A stretch of 64,000 bases of DNA from Paramyrothecium sp. XJ0827 (GCA_020881915.1 JAJFPB010000003.1:2914001-2978000), one strand, 5' to 3'. Shown: positions 22,724 through 33,755, numbered from the stretch's first letter. Numbers and translations: made by a program. The notes: generated by a model not told the origin, from the sequence alone.

Positions 22724-23883
22724 CTATTCCTTCTCTTCAGTCAATCGACGAAGGCCAGGGAGTTCCCCAATCTCAACTAACTTACGCAGCTCATCCTTGT
22801 TGCTCCATTTCTCGTAGCATTCCAAAGATTCTTCCAGGAGGAACCTTGAGACCGCATCGGCTAAATCATCGGCCCGCTTCCTGTAAGCGCCCACAGCCAG
22901 TGTTCCGGGCCATCTTTCCATCCCTGGTGGGAAGTACCCAGCATGTTCCCAATCAATCAAGGCCTTGACTTGAAGAGTCTGTCGGTCAAGGATGATGTTT
23001 GAAGGTGCCATACCATCATGTTGAAAAGTATACTCTGCTTCCTTTAGGGGCATAGTTTTAAAAGGCTTTTTACCTTTCCATGGTGGTTGCGCATCCGGAG
23101 TGAGCCAAGAAGGAGGCATGACGGAAACCATTAATTCCACGATGTCGAGACTTCACTTCTGCAAGCTGCGGTAATACAGTGCGTTAGAGTAAGCTTGGTC
23201 CATGCATATCTGACAGGGAACATCCTCTGTATGTTTCTGACCTGCTTGTCTCAAGCAGCTTTGGGAATCCATTTCCTTTAAGGCTAGGCCGTCAATAAAC
23301 TCTGTGACTAGATACCGTCGGCCATCTGGTAGTTCTCCATGCTCAAGTAATCTTGGCACTGGAATTGTTGTTTTTTTCGGAAACTAGCTTCAAAGCATTG
23401 GCCTCATTGGTGATACGCTCGTGATTCCTGCTCAACGTTGTCAGTAAGATATGACTTATCACACCATAACATCAATAACAGGACTGACCAGGATCTAGAC
23501 CATGTAAATGGAGTACCGTCAGGGTATGGGCCATCGAAAGGGAGTCGAGAAGTCTTCCTAAAGGTTGTACTAGTGACTTCATATGATACGTCATTCGACT
23601 CGTACTTGCTGACCGTGATCTCTACAGCAGCATCTAGTTCAGAAAACAACTTAGCGGAAAGAGGTGAAAGATGTGTCAGGCCTACCTCTTTCCTTGGAGC
23701 GGACGGAGCCTGTCGTGTCTGGCGGGGAGTCATCCGAGTTGTCCATTGCGAGGGAGAATTGCGTTGCCGCCGGTGGATTCTGCCTTTATCATCGGGTCCC
23801 GTAGGCAAGGACCAATATCTGGCGGCGAAGAGGAGAGGGTCGAGAACAGAGGGTGGGGAAGCGTGTTGCTTAAGAATGTTCAT
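22724..23883 (-). pseudogene. Decayed aminoglycoside-phosphotransferase-fold gene (copy 1)
   Basis: On the minus strand. Exon 1 (23883-23489) joins exon 2 (from 23427) over a 61-nt intron (GTCAGT, GAGCAG), giving TPFTWSRSWNHERITNEANA in frame. The fungal APH signature follows: IPVPRLLEHGELPDGRRYLV and TEFIDGLALKEM, then MPPSWLTPD and VKALIDWEHAGYFPPGMERW. Three lesions are visible. One extra T in the seven-T run at 23371-23377 shifts the frame inside SEKTTIPVP. An in-frame TGA stands at 23155-23153 (LQK-stop-SLDI). The catalytic loop reads H-D-G-M-A-P-S-N instead of H-G-D-L-x-x-x-N, moving the catalytic Asp. Such proteins phosphorylate small molecules of unknown identity in fungi. The homopolymer shift alone could be a sequencing error; the other two lesions make decay likely. 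Confidence 0.75.
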
Positions 23884-24260
23884 GCCTCAGGCCAAAGTAC
23901 TGGTATATCTACGGTGGGACATATTTAAGTAAATAGGTCCCAAGTGGCCAAACCCCCATTTTCTAAGAACATAATTACATCCCATTTTCTTATTTAATTT
24001 GGAAGATATAGCATGGTGTATTTGGTAGATAAATTATAGGGCGCTTAATAAGTAAGTTATGATAATCAAGGGTAACCTTGTATAATTCAATGGGGAGATC
24101 TAATACCCAGAACCTCAGATACAGTAACAACAAAGTCAACAATGAAGATATCTGCAATACAATGTGCCACAGGCATCAGGCCTCAACAGAGCCTAACATA
24201 GGGGTCACATGAGTAGGACCCGCAGTCTACACGAGTGTACTAGCCAGATGTCGACAGAGG
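23884..24260. other. Short AT-rich spacer between phosphotransferase relics
   Basis: AT-rich sequence without a recognisable gene. It sits upstream of two divergently arranged relics, where N-terminal coding sequence of the right-hand copy would be expected but is not found. Confidence 0.4.
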
Positions 24261-25283
24261 TCGAAGAACCGCGTCTTCGGCTGGGGTGGCGCTACGAACG
24301 AGAGTCTGGGCTGGATCCTACAAGAAATGATGCCCGGAGTGCCGCTGTCCCCGGCGTGCAGAGAAGCTACGTCTTTAAAGCAGGAGAATGGAATTCTGGC
24401 CCAGATGGCGCGAATACTGAAGGCTCTGCAAGACTACCCACTTCCCGAGAGCATCGTGGGCTGGGGAGGTGTGACTTTTGATGACAGTGGCGCCATTGTC
24501 AGTGCATCAGTGAGTTACATCGGCGCCGGACCGTGGTCTTCTCTCGAGGACTGTTTCCGAAGCCGTGTGCGACTGGCACTCGCTAGGGCCGATGAGAACA
24601 CATACCTACAGGGCTGGTACGCCAACGGCGTCAGGCAACGTGTCGACAATTTCATCGAGCATGGACTAGCAGCACAATTTTCCAACTTGTCGTCGAAGCA
24701 AGATAGGGCCATAATACACGCAGATTTCAGTGAGCCTTTTCCCCTCCTCTTGCCTGCGAAACGTAGTACTGATAGACACCGGGACTAAGCTTTCGATAAC
24801 CTACTCTGGGACCCTACTACGGGCCGTATTACGGCGCTGCTCGATTATGACTTCAGCAGTATCCTACATCCTGCGTACGAATTCTTTCGCTCCTTCGCCA
24901 GCAACGGAGGCCAGATGACTGGCTGGCTGGGCGACACCACTCTGGAGGAAAAGGAGATGGCCGCGCTTCGCCACGCCAAACTTTCTGGCCGCTTTCCCAC
25001 ACCTCTTCCAGCTCCGCTTGCGACGGCGAACGGCCCAGGGGTCGACTGGGAACTGGCACAGGCGTGGGAAGACGAGCTGCAGAAATTGGATGTGAAACGA
25101 CCTAGCTCGATCCAGGGGATCGACAAATTTGCAGATGTCGATGGTGTGCTGAGTTCTCTGTTACCCTGGAGATTGACGAATGATGACTTTTTGAGAATGA
25201 ACCAGGATGAGAATCAGAGATTGGCGCTGAGAAGAACGAGCGAGAAAGAGCTTGTGAGCTTGCTAGATCACCTAGGGTTCTAG
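24261..25283 (+). pseudogene. N-terminally truncated aminoglycoside-phosphotransferase-fold gene (copy 2)
   Basis: Recognisable coding sequence begins near 24261 (RVFGWGGATNESLGWILQEM) and the first ATG is at 24327. A 60-nt intron at 24730-24789 (GTGAGC, CTAAG) joins to give AIIHADFTFDNLLWDPTTG. The C-lobe is complete: catalytic loop H-A-D-F-T-F-D-N, metal-binding DYDF, then SSILHPAYEFFRSF and a C-terminal helical domain to residue F at 25280. The N-lobe is missing: upstream in this frame there is only about 55 nt of weak similarity before a TGA near 24206. With the ATP-binding lobe absent, the gene cannot encode a working kinase fold. It could be an annotated short protein starting at 24327. 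The nearby third copy is the closer relative. Confidence 0.65.
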
Positions 25284-25624
25284 GCTAGAGCAACTCCTAT
25301 TCAAAGAGGCCGACAGGGAGGTAAGAGAAGCCCCGCTGGTTTTGCATCGGGATTGCAAGCCATTCGAGCCTCAGGAGGTGGACGTTGGGAGCAACGAGGG
25401 GGAGGTATGATCCCCTCTTCTTCCTTCAGCAAGCCGCGATAACAACTAGATACGAACGACAATACTCCATTGATCAGACTCATAACTGATAATCTAGAAG
25501 GCAAAAATGCAAGAAGTCTGACCATTGATCGACGACCTGATAGTTTCATAAGCATATGAGTGTTTGTTACAAGCATAAGGTGGACCGCAACAGGACAGAA
25601 CATCCATGTTCCGACGGGCCAACT
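25284..25624. other. Spacer between two convergent phosphotransferase relics
   Basis: About 340 bp with no gene or repeat that I can identify. Confidence 0.4.
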
Positions 25625-27230
25625 TCAGCCCTCGTACGCCCAGCTACATGCGCCTACGTCTGATATGGAACAGTGAAAGAATGTGAGAAGAGATGGCGAA
25701 GTTGTTCTCAGAAGCCCCATCTCGGTAAGTATTTGTTGAGACGACTTCGTATTTCTTCTCTCATTTCCCCCCAACGTCTCCGGTGACTTATCGGCCAGCC
25801 AGCGAGACATGTATAAGTAAGGCGGAGATACATCTTCGAGGAACCATTTCAGGCTGGCAAGCTCCCCACAGCCCGGAATATCGGCAGGCCTGAGTACCCC
25901 CGTACGATAGAACTCGTAATCCGTCATGATGGTTAAGTCCCAATTTACTCTTCCCTGGCTGCTGTGCATCTCCGCCCCGGTGTTGTCTTCGAAGCCCTCG
26001 AGCAGACACTTGCACCTCGAGCAGACACTTGCGGAGCCGGCCCTCGTCACCCTCCTCAAAAGGGCCGGTCAATAGCGCGCCAATTGTGCGGAGTGAGTAG
26101 AAATACTCTTCGGCCGGTGAGGCAATGTGACTGAAATTAAAGTCTGGTGGTGCCGTAAGCTGGTTCGAGGGTGCATCGTATAAAATGTTCAACAAATCTG
26201 GCCCGAGTCGTGTCAGCATCCAATCGTACACGTTATTCTCGGGGAGTAATGGGTCGTGATGGGCTAGTATCAGTCCTTCCAGGCGAATTCGAAGAACCGC
26301 GACGGCGCTCAAGAACAAACAGAGACGACTCACTGAAATCTCCGTGGACGAGGGTCCGGCGTGAGAGGGAATTATCCTTCACCAGATTCACAATCCCGCC
26401 CGAGGCGAAGTGCTCCAGCCGGTCTCGCAGCCGGTCTGCGCGCCACCCTTGGAGAAGCGTCGAGGTGTCCGATTCGTCGAGCTGCCTGCGAAGCATCTAG
26501 AAGTACATTTCGTCAAGGCAGGCGAAGGGTCCACCACACGGGATCGTCGTAGGCCCGGTGATGATGTCTCCCGTCGCTGGGCTGAATCCAAGCCCGCCGT
26601 ACCCTGGACCGAGTCTGGAAGCGTGTAGCCCTGGATTCGTTTGTAGACCTGAGCAATCTGGCCGATGAGATGCTGCTGTTTCTCACGGTCAAGCTCACCG
26701 AGCACCTTGTCAAGCTGCAGACCTCGCTTGTATTCCTGCACTATCCATCCGCGGCCTCCGGAGACCGGGGGGGGCTCCAGGCATACACGAGGGGAACGAG
26801 ACTCTGGTTGTACCCGGCCAGAGCTTGCCTTGCCAGGCTCATGGCGGCCACCTCATTTTGCACTCGGACCTCCTCATTAACCATAGCTTCGGGATTGGAA
26901 ATCCGGACAACGACCTCGGTCACGTCTGCAGGTAGAGCAACCGTGCCCGGCGATTGGGTTAGCGACGGCAGCGATTCCGACACGCTAGCAATTCGCTCTG
27001 GTGACAATCTAGCATAGTAAACAAAGTTGTTGGGGTCTCGGCCAAGGCGGCTGGTAGCGGTTGTCTATGAAGAGTAAGATTAGCTGGATACTGAACGATT
27101 TTAAGCAGGAGGAGTTGAGAAGCTGAGGTCTGCTTACCCTCCGTCGGAAATGTTCATCAAATACATTCTAGATGAATGACCGTCTCTCTTCGTCAGCCTG
27201 ATCAGTTATGCCGTCCATAGTCACGGTCAT
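25625..27230 (-). pseudogene. Multiply broken aminoglycoside-phosphotransferase-fold gene (copy 3)
   Basis: Minus strand. The putative ATG is at 27230. A 73-nt intron (27137-27065) gives HFRRRTTATSRLGRDPNNFV, then VVVRISNPEAMVNEEVRVQN, GWIVQEYKRGLQLDKVLGEL, LRDRLEHFASGG and HGDF. A 136-nt intron (26333-26198) then gives the catalytic loop H-G-D-F-N-L-L-N and FNFSHIASPAEEYFYSL. Lesions: TAG at 27170-27168 (FI-stop-NVF); a 1-nt loss before GWIVQEY near 26755; a 1-nt loss in the G run before YGGLGF near 26605; a TAG within EMYF-stop-MLRR near 26495; and a 19-bp tandem duplication at 25996-26033 that shifts the frame in RKCLLEGFEDN. Removed of these, it would be a full-length member. The two TAG stops fit C-to-T change of CAG but could have other causes. 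Confidence 0.78.
25996..26033 (+). repeat. 19-bp tandem duplication
   Basis: Two adjacent copies of CCTCGAGCAGACACTTGC followed by A in the first and G in the second, at 25996-26014 and 26015-26033. It lies inside the third phosphotransferase relic and shifts its frame. Deleting one copy restores continuity of the family alignment. Confidence 0.9.
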
Positions 27231-27697
27231 GGACACGTCGGGCAGGGCGGCTCCCGGATGGCCAGATTTAAGAATGGGCGCAAAAATCGGCGTATATCAC
27301 GGGAGGTGGGATATTTTTATCCGCCACTAGTGTGTTATTTTGCTTTCTTTTGTTGTAATTCCGTGAGGTTATTTTCAGTGTGAGTTCGCATGTGAGTTAG
27401 CACCTATCGAGGGAACTTATTTGGCAGCGGGTCATATGACTGCGGAGGCCATCCTTCACCCAACTGGGCATACCTCAGTTTTCTTAGAAAACAGCACATT
27501 CCTCAACACTCTATGGTAGGCACAAGACAACAATCCAATTGTGTATTTCAGTCATCTGCTACCTTGATCGACATTGCTGCTTGTAACGCAACAGTACACT
27601 TGGTGACCACATTTGAAGTAGCGCTGACGTATCTACTTGCTACTTGCTGCTGAAGCTGCGTCCCTAGAATGGCTTGTTCACCACAGAGCTAACTTAC
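27231..27697. other. Spacer without recognisable content
   Basis: No gene, repeat or regulatory element is supported here. Confidence 0.4.
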
Positions 27698-28075
27698 TTT
27701 TTCCTCGGCAACTGATCTCTGTTCGCGCTCTGCGTTTGCTCTCATCATCAGTTCCTCAACCTGATCATTGAGCCTCCCATTTTCTTCTCGGAGCTGGTTG
27801 ATCATAGTCCTGAAGTTTGCTTCTTGATTGGAGACTAGTACAATGCTTCAGAGGGCCACGCCGTTCCCACGTGCCAGTACAGCTTCGAAATGATTCCCCA
27901 AATTCGCCAGATAGAAGATAGAGGGTGCCGACGGAGTGTTTACTGAGACCTTTGACTTACCCCCAGATCACTTTTTGCTCAGGTTAAAGCAGCGCCAGCT
28001 CAGGTTCCATGGCAGAAACGGGTTTGGACGGCAACATCTGTCAGGGGTGACTATTGAGGCATTGGAGGAAGACAT
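27698..28075 (-). pseudogene. Broken small coiled-coil gene
   Basis: Minus strand. An ATG at 28075 opens MSSSNASIVTPDRCC and so on. A 126-nt intron (27960-27835, GTAAGT, ACTAG) joins in frame to SNQEANFRTMINQLREENGR and LNDQVEELMMRANAEREQ, a strong heptad-like helix, ending at a GTAAGT donor at 27697. A TGA at 27970-27968 interrupts the frame just before the splice site (LSKK-stop-SG). A possible last exon (27666-27643) would add seven residues. The helix resembles the leucine-zipper part of bZIP-like proteins, but no basic region is clear. It may be a pseudogene or the start may be wrong. I do not recognise the family. Confidence 0.35.
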
Positions 28076-29361
28076 GCCCCTAAGTGTTAGTATCACGTGT
28101 CAGTGAGGATGAAGTGACGATGGCAGCTCAATCGCACATCCGTCCAAAGATGAGAGAAGAGGCGTTCTACATACATCGATGCGCTGTTCTCCTACCAATA
28201 CCTTAGCCCTTCAGCTTTTGGTCTCGATCGCTAAAGTCCAAGAATAGATGAGTCAATGCTGCAGCCTCATTTTTGGCGGGCTCGCAAACCACTTTGTCCA
28301 ACCCCTCGACTACATATCTCTGGAAGAATCAAGACGTAAATTATAAACCGAAATTCTTAATGCGTCCAAAAGTATCAATTGAAGGATTTCTGAGCTACAT
28401 GGAGGGCTTCAAAGTTAATGGCTAGGCTCTACAGAAATGATGGGGGCTTTTTGGAACTCTTATGGCTTGAATAATGTATAATGAAGGCAATGTGAAGCTA
28501 CGAAAAAGTTTTCTTCAGACGCGGAGGACAACCTAGGACGGTGAGATGCTACGGTCGATCTATCCCGCCGTTAAAAGAACAAGAGCTGCCAAATTCCCGC
28601 CTTGTGTGGCTGGGACCTGGATGGCGTGTAATGCGGCTGATGCTTGGCGCAATGAATACGATCGAGGATTCCTGCAATGCGGTCAAAGAAAGCCTGCATG
28701 AGGGATCCAATGAACTCAGAAAATAGAACACAGAAGCCTCAGCTGCAACCCCGACTCTCTGAAGTGAACTCCCTAGGGGATGTTGTGAGACCACACCACG
28801 TGAGGCGATGGGAAGCTGGCCTGTTACATTCTTGGAACATTTAGCAACCAGACTGGTTTGGCCGCGCAGTTCCTGCAAGTTCGCCTTCTAACTTTGCCTG
28901 AATGGCAGCCTTCGGTCGATTTTGCTTTATGCACATTGTTGGAAACGTGGGGGCGGAGTGAATCCTGCACCAAGTGGACACGACCCATTGGTCCAGTCTT
29001 CGCAAGGCTCTGACGCAGCATGCTCCTACAAGCATGCCGCCTGAAGAAAAGGGGCGCGGAAAAGGCATTATTTCCATGCCAGAAGCTCAATTTGGTCCTT
29101 TGGTTCTCGGCCGTAGCCTCGCCATGGTGGTAATCTGTGCTACGCGGCAGAGCCTGATCCTCGGTGTAGGTGGCTCAGTCCTTCGGTGCGTAGTCGGGTC
29201 TCATTTGCTCATTTGGGAGGTGCCTACTCATTAGCATTTAATTCAAACTCGTCTCAGAAGCTCGACTTCTTTTGTTTGTAGAGCCATCGGTCTCTGCTGG
29301 TGTTTCTCTTCACCGTACTATTCCTCCGTTGAATTTGCCGAAGTGCAATCTGTGAGACACG
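28076..29361. other. Spacer upstream of a membrane protein gene
   Basis: No gene is supported. Frames at 28541-28878 and 28824-29090 lack motifs. The last 150 bp are a plausible promoter and 5' UTR. Confidence 0.4.
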
Positions 29362-30763
29362 ATGGCTTCTAAAGCTGCTCCCCAGAACTACACGCAGAGC
29401 CCGCTCGAATTTCTGACTACTTCTTTCTTCAAGGCCACATATTCATTTGAGGTGGAGGGTGTGTGTAGGAGGGCCGGGATCAATGTACGTGAATCGTGCA
29501 AGATCCATTTCCACCCGAACAATACTGTAAGGCGGTATGGTGAGGTCACACCTGGGACCTTCGAGGCCAACTCTGACATTGCTGGACTTGGGGTATGATT
29601 GCTGAACTCACTGCGTCTGATTCTCTTCCTCGTACTCACCTGCTACCTTAGGTTTGGTGGGGGATGGTTTCAGGCTTGATTGTGTGCGGACTTGCACTCC
29701 TGTTCCTCGGTCGAGAAATTATTTATTTCCGTAAGAAGCGTTCGCACGAGAAACGCAACAAACACTCATACCTGCCGACCGACAGAAGAGCTAAGTATGT
29801 CTTCACCATCTCATAGGGTCCCCATTCAACGGGCAACCTATAGTGAGACGACACTGACTTTAGTCTCGTAGACAATTGGAACAAAGAGATAGCCGAGTGT
29901 ACCATATCTTGCGCACTCTGGTTCTTGCAACAGCAGATGTCCAATCTATAGTTGCCCTCGCATACGGCATCAGCTTCGGCCTGGAAAGCAAATGCCAATT
30001 GTCAGCGTACCACTACAATCTTGGCCTTTGCACTATACTATGTGCTTGCGTTACAATAACATTGTCAGTTCTTATTGTACGAGATTATTGGCGAGGCCTC
30101 TGTGCTCCATTTTTCCGGACTTTGATTGCCTCTGCCATCTTTGCTGTTGTCGGCCGCTTGCTCTGGTATCAGAACGGTCGACCAGCAGCGCCGGAAAACG
30201 TCGCCTGGGAGCCCAAGTGGAAAGGAGACAAGGGCAACAGCACTGACAGCACCATATTTCTGCCTATGGCCTGCTTCCTAGATCCTGATTTGAACCCCGT
30301 CAAAAATCTGTCCAGAGACCAGCGCCAGCGCGTGGGGGCGGACACAAACTCTTTGATGGTTGAGTTCATATTCTATGGGATAATCCTTGTGTGGTTTGTC
30401 CTGGGCCACGTTTCCCATGTCTTTGGCAGCAAAGAAAAATATAAGAAGCGGTTGCACCGTGTCTTGGTCAGCCACGGCTCACACGTCATTTATTATTCTG
30501 TTCCTTTGGTTTGTTGCATTATTATATACGTTCTCTGCTGGACCCACATCAACTTAGTTCGGAAATTTGTTCACAATTCAGGCTGGATTGAGGGTGGGAA
30601 CTCGAACGCAAACCCTGAACACGCCATACGAGGCGTTGGGCAGCTTCTACCTGTAATTTCTATGTTTGGCTGGATTCTGTTCACTGGTTTGGACAGTTGG
30701 GCAATGCAGCTCAGGGAGAGAAAGAAGAAAGACACTGACCCGGCCGACAAAATGCGGCCATAG
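29362..30763 (+). CDS. Seven-pass fungal membrane protein of unknown function
   Basis: Three exons (29362-29592, 29652-29794, 29872-30763), 421 aa. Introns of 59 and 77 nt have donors GTATGA and GTATGT and acceptors CCTTAG and TCGTAG. An N-terminal domain of about 77 residues (SPLEFLTTSFFKATYSFEVE, CRRAGINVRESCKIHF) with cysteines probably lies outside the membrane. It is followed by about seven membrane segments, starting VWWGMVSGLIVCGLALLFLG and ending GQLLPVISMFGWILFTGLDS. The loop EQRDSRVYHILRTLVLATAD between segments one and two is typical of a family of uncharacterised fungal membrane proteins. The C-terminal tail is short and basic. The gene is intact although its neighbours on the left are relics. 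No function is proposed. Confidence 0.7.
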
Positions 30764-31113
30764 GTAGTAGCAGAGGTACTCTGAAATTAATTTTGGACGA
30801 ACCATAACAACAAAAGGGTTCCATAAGGCCAGGCCGTCTCTTTTTATCTGTTCTTGACCCTAACTCTACGGGCATTGTACGCGATGATCCCTACCTGCTT
30901 TTGGGACAACGAGAAACGTGGCTGACGCAGTGTGGCTTCCGGACATGCAAGTGTCACTGTGGCCTCAGACATCGACAACTGCTTGTGGCTCGCCATACAC
31001 CAATGGAGTATCGTCGGTGAAATGGCCAGGCCGTTTCCACTTGTTGTGTTGACTGTCCAGTTCAGGTGTTCTTAGGCATATGAGCCAACGACTCTGCAGT
31101 CACACTTTAGGTA

Positions 31114-31258
31114 CCTAGCAGCACACCCACAGTATTTTAAAAGGAATAAAACAGTAATATCGCCGTTTTGATCACGACTGACTATAATCCTAAATAGTGA
31201 TCAAAATGGTAATATTAGTGTTTTATCCCTGACGAGATACCAGGGGTGGGCTCGTAGG
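31114..31258. mobile_element. Tc1/mariner-like MITE, copy 1 (145 bp)
   Basis: A non-coding element flanked by TA on both sides (31112-31113 and 31259-31260). Its ends are imperfect inverted repeats: CCTAGCAGCACACCC on the left, and CCTACGAGCCCACCC when the right end is read on the minus strand. Inside is a second inverted pair, CCGTTTTGATCAC against GTGATCAAAATGG. Two related copies lie at 50303-50455 and 60445-60594. A TA duplication is the mark of Tc1/mariner transposition, and no transposase is encoded within it. Confidence 0.75.
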
Positions 31259-32390
31259 TAAGTAAAGTGGTTGTATCTTCTTCAAGTGCATGCGCATCAT
31301 TGGTAACGCACGCTTCACTTGAAATTGTACTCACCTGACCATGCCGCATCTGCAGGCGCCTACAATTGGCTTCAACTTTGAACAACATACGGATGCGTCC
31401 GCATAGCTTCTTCCCTACCTCGTCTGCCTACCGGTCCTTGATCTTGGTAATGTTCCAGAGCTCTCCCATCTTCTTTCAGAGCTCTCCTACCTTCATTCGA
31501 GGCCAGTTCCAGCATCATTGCCTCCCGCCGAAGTCGTTCTCTTTACAGCATTTCATTATAGAAACTTCCGCCTTTCTCTCACCGTAATGGTAGCCGACAA
31601 AGTTCAAGTCATTGGTGGCCCAAAAAGAATTCTGGGTTTGGTTGTAATGCTACGGCTTTGACCTTAGCCACCCTGCCACCCCAACCTCACCGCACATCTA
31701 CCCGCGGGTTGCCCTCTCGACAACGAAAGAATGTGCTACGATCGACACCAGAAAGGCCCCGCTGGTCTTGGTGGATCTGCAGAGTTAGTTTTTGTCGCCC
31801 TGCCTTGGCCGACCGTCCGACAGTGCTGAGCCGGATGTGCGCAGGGTTGGCAAGAGCACGTATAGAAGACCAGTACCAATACCTATTATCTAGCAAATGC
31901 GAATACTGCTGCATCTATCACCAGCTGATGTGCTGTTGGCCGGCGAAATCCCGACTCTATTCACGATTAGTGCCTTCTCCAGGTCTTATGCGAAACGAGT
32001 CAATAACAGAGGACTGTTCTTTGTTAATGGTGGGAAGATTGTCGAGGAATATAGGATCTTAATCGCTGGCTATGATTATGCGTTAGTAAATATATGAAAG
32101 ACATGCCATGGCGGGCTGTCCTACCTCATCGGGGACAGGAAAATTTTAATAAGCTATATCGGCTATTTAGTTCCGCAATTCTTTAGTTATACCTAATTTA
32201 AGATCTCGTGATCTATGTTTTAGCGGAGCCCTGCGAGGAGGATGTCTACTAAGGCTGTTCTAATATATACTCATTACATTAGTCTCGAACAAGACCGTCA
32301 ACAAACTTGGCGCCTCGGTCTATATCCAATCGCGTCCTCATCCTTCTTGTGTGACATTCCTTTCTGTGAGGGCCCTTGTGTGTCTTTATC

Positions 32391-32558
32391 TTTGCCGCAT
32401 ATATGCATTAGTCTATTTAGCTAAATTCCTTGTGTAACAGGCCCACATGTTAGGCTAGAGTCTCCTGTCTTTGCCGTATATATGCATTAGTCTATTTAGC
32501 TAAAGTCCTTGTGTAACAGGCCCACATGTTAGGCTAGAGTCTCCTGTCTTTGCCGCAT
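32391..32558 (+). repeat. 79-bp tandem repeat, 2.1 copies
   Basis: Units begin at 32391, 32470 and 32549 with TTTGCCG. The two full units differ only at a few positions (GCATATATG against GTATATATG, and AAATTCC against AAAGTCC). The third copy stops after about 10 bp. It may be an unequal-crossover product inside an old LTR-like sequence, but there is no direct support for that. Confidence 0.85.
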
Positions 32559-33755
32559 GACTGCAGTAAGCAATTTACTGTCCTAGCTTAGCTCCGTGGT
32601 CTCCGTCTCCAATGGGACCGCCTGTGCCGCAGGTAAGGTTCTTCTTGGCAACAGGGGTGAGCTGTGTTACACAGCCAAAGGACCATGCCCCACATGAATA
32701 CTAATTGGAACTGAATCCCAGGACCAAACACAACATGTCGGTTTACAACTGTTACCGAGTAAGCACCTACAATAATCTCCTACCTGGCGCACGCTTTCCA
32801 ATCAAAACGGTGCCTACTACACAACGTAAATAAGACCTTGACAAGGCAAGGTGGCCCTTGCTAAATAGGAGTTCAAGATAAACGTAGTGAAAGCTGATGA
32901 CTAACAAGTCGGACAATGTTCAAAGACGCATAGCCCCTCATTCTAAAAGAGGCTAGATAAGACTTAATGTTGTTTCCTCTTTGTTAATTTACTAGCTTCA
33001 GCAGCCCTTGTTTGGTGGATCGATCCTGGAGGAGGAACATAAATTCCTCCAATCATTCACTAGCCCGGTATTTGAACTGTATGCCAAGCAATTGGCGTTG
33101 TTGAGCTGACTACGGGCGCACGATGTCGCGCTCACCGTAACATGCAAGGGTCTTCCGATCTGATAACATGACCCTTGGGAGTAATGGAGAATGACTGCGT
33201 ATCTTGGCGTGCACCAAAATAACCGTGCTGGCAGATAGTAACGGAGGATGCACTGTCTCGAGATAGTCCATTTGAGGGTGGCTGGCATGTGGGCTGTACA
33301 TACGCCGCTTTCGTGCAGTTTTCAAGCTACTAGGTTACGCAGATGGGCTGTCCTGATGGGAGACTCCCCACACTACCAAAGTGGTTCCTTGGCAAGACAT
33401 AAATAGACCAAGACAGCGTACGACCTGGTACAGCTTTATCTGCAGGAGTAGTGGGGAAACCCAAGTTTGGTTGAAAGTCGTTCAGAGTGAGGGTCTATTG
33501 GACGTGAAGGGCCTGAAAACGGTTACGAAGTTGCTTTGAACTACAATATAAGGGCATGAGCAGTTTTCTTGCCTGGAACATCGTCAATTTATTATAGAAG
33601 AAGACGAGCGTGAACGAGGGCGACGATGCTGAATCAGCACAGGAGTGCCTTTTCTGACGATCAAGATCACATTGTCCAACGGCAGTATAGCCTCTCTGTA
33701 GCTGCTCAAGCTATCAAACAAGTTCCCATGTATCGCACCATCCTGTTCCTTGGTC

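Larger units (their letters stand above)
30764..33755. other. 3-kb gene-poor region with a MITE and a tandem repeat
   Basis: Apart from the MITE at 31114-31258 and the 79-bp tandem repeat at 32391-32558, I see no gene. Open frames (31658-32062 +, 32998-33288 -) have no motif. Several CTAAG/TTAGC-rich patches suggest old mobile DNA, but no LTR pair or polyprotein remnant was found. Confidence 0.45.

Noticed and set aside
26200..26333. An earlier acceptor giving HGDFNNVYDWML in phosphotransferase copy 3
   Set aside because: It separates the catalytic H-x-D from its Asn by about 10 extra residues. The acceptor at 26199-26198 gives H-G-D-F-N-L-L-N, as the family requires.
32580..33000. Possible LTR retrotransposon end
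   Set aside because: TGTAACAGG-like and CTAACA-like pieces occur, but no paired LTR, primer-binding site or polyprotein remnant was found.
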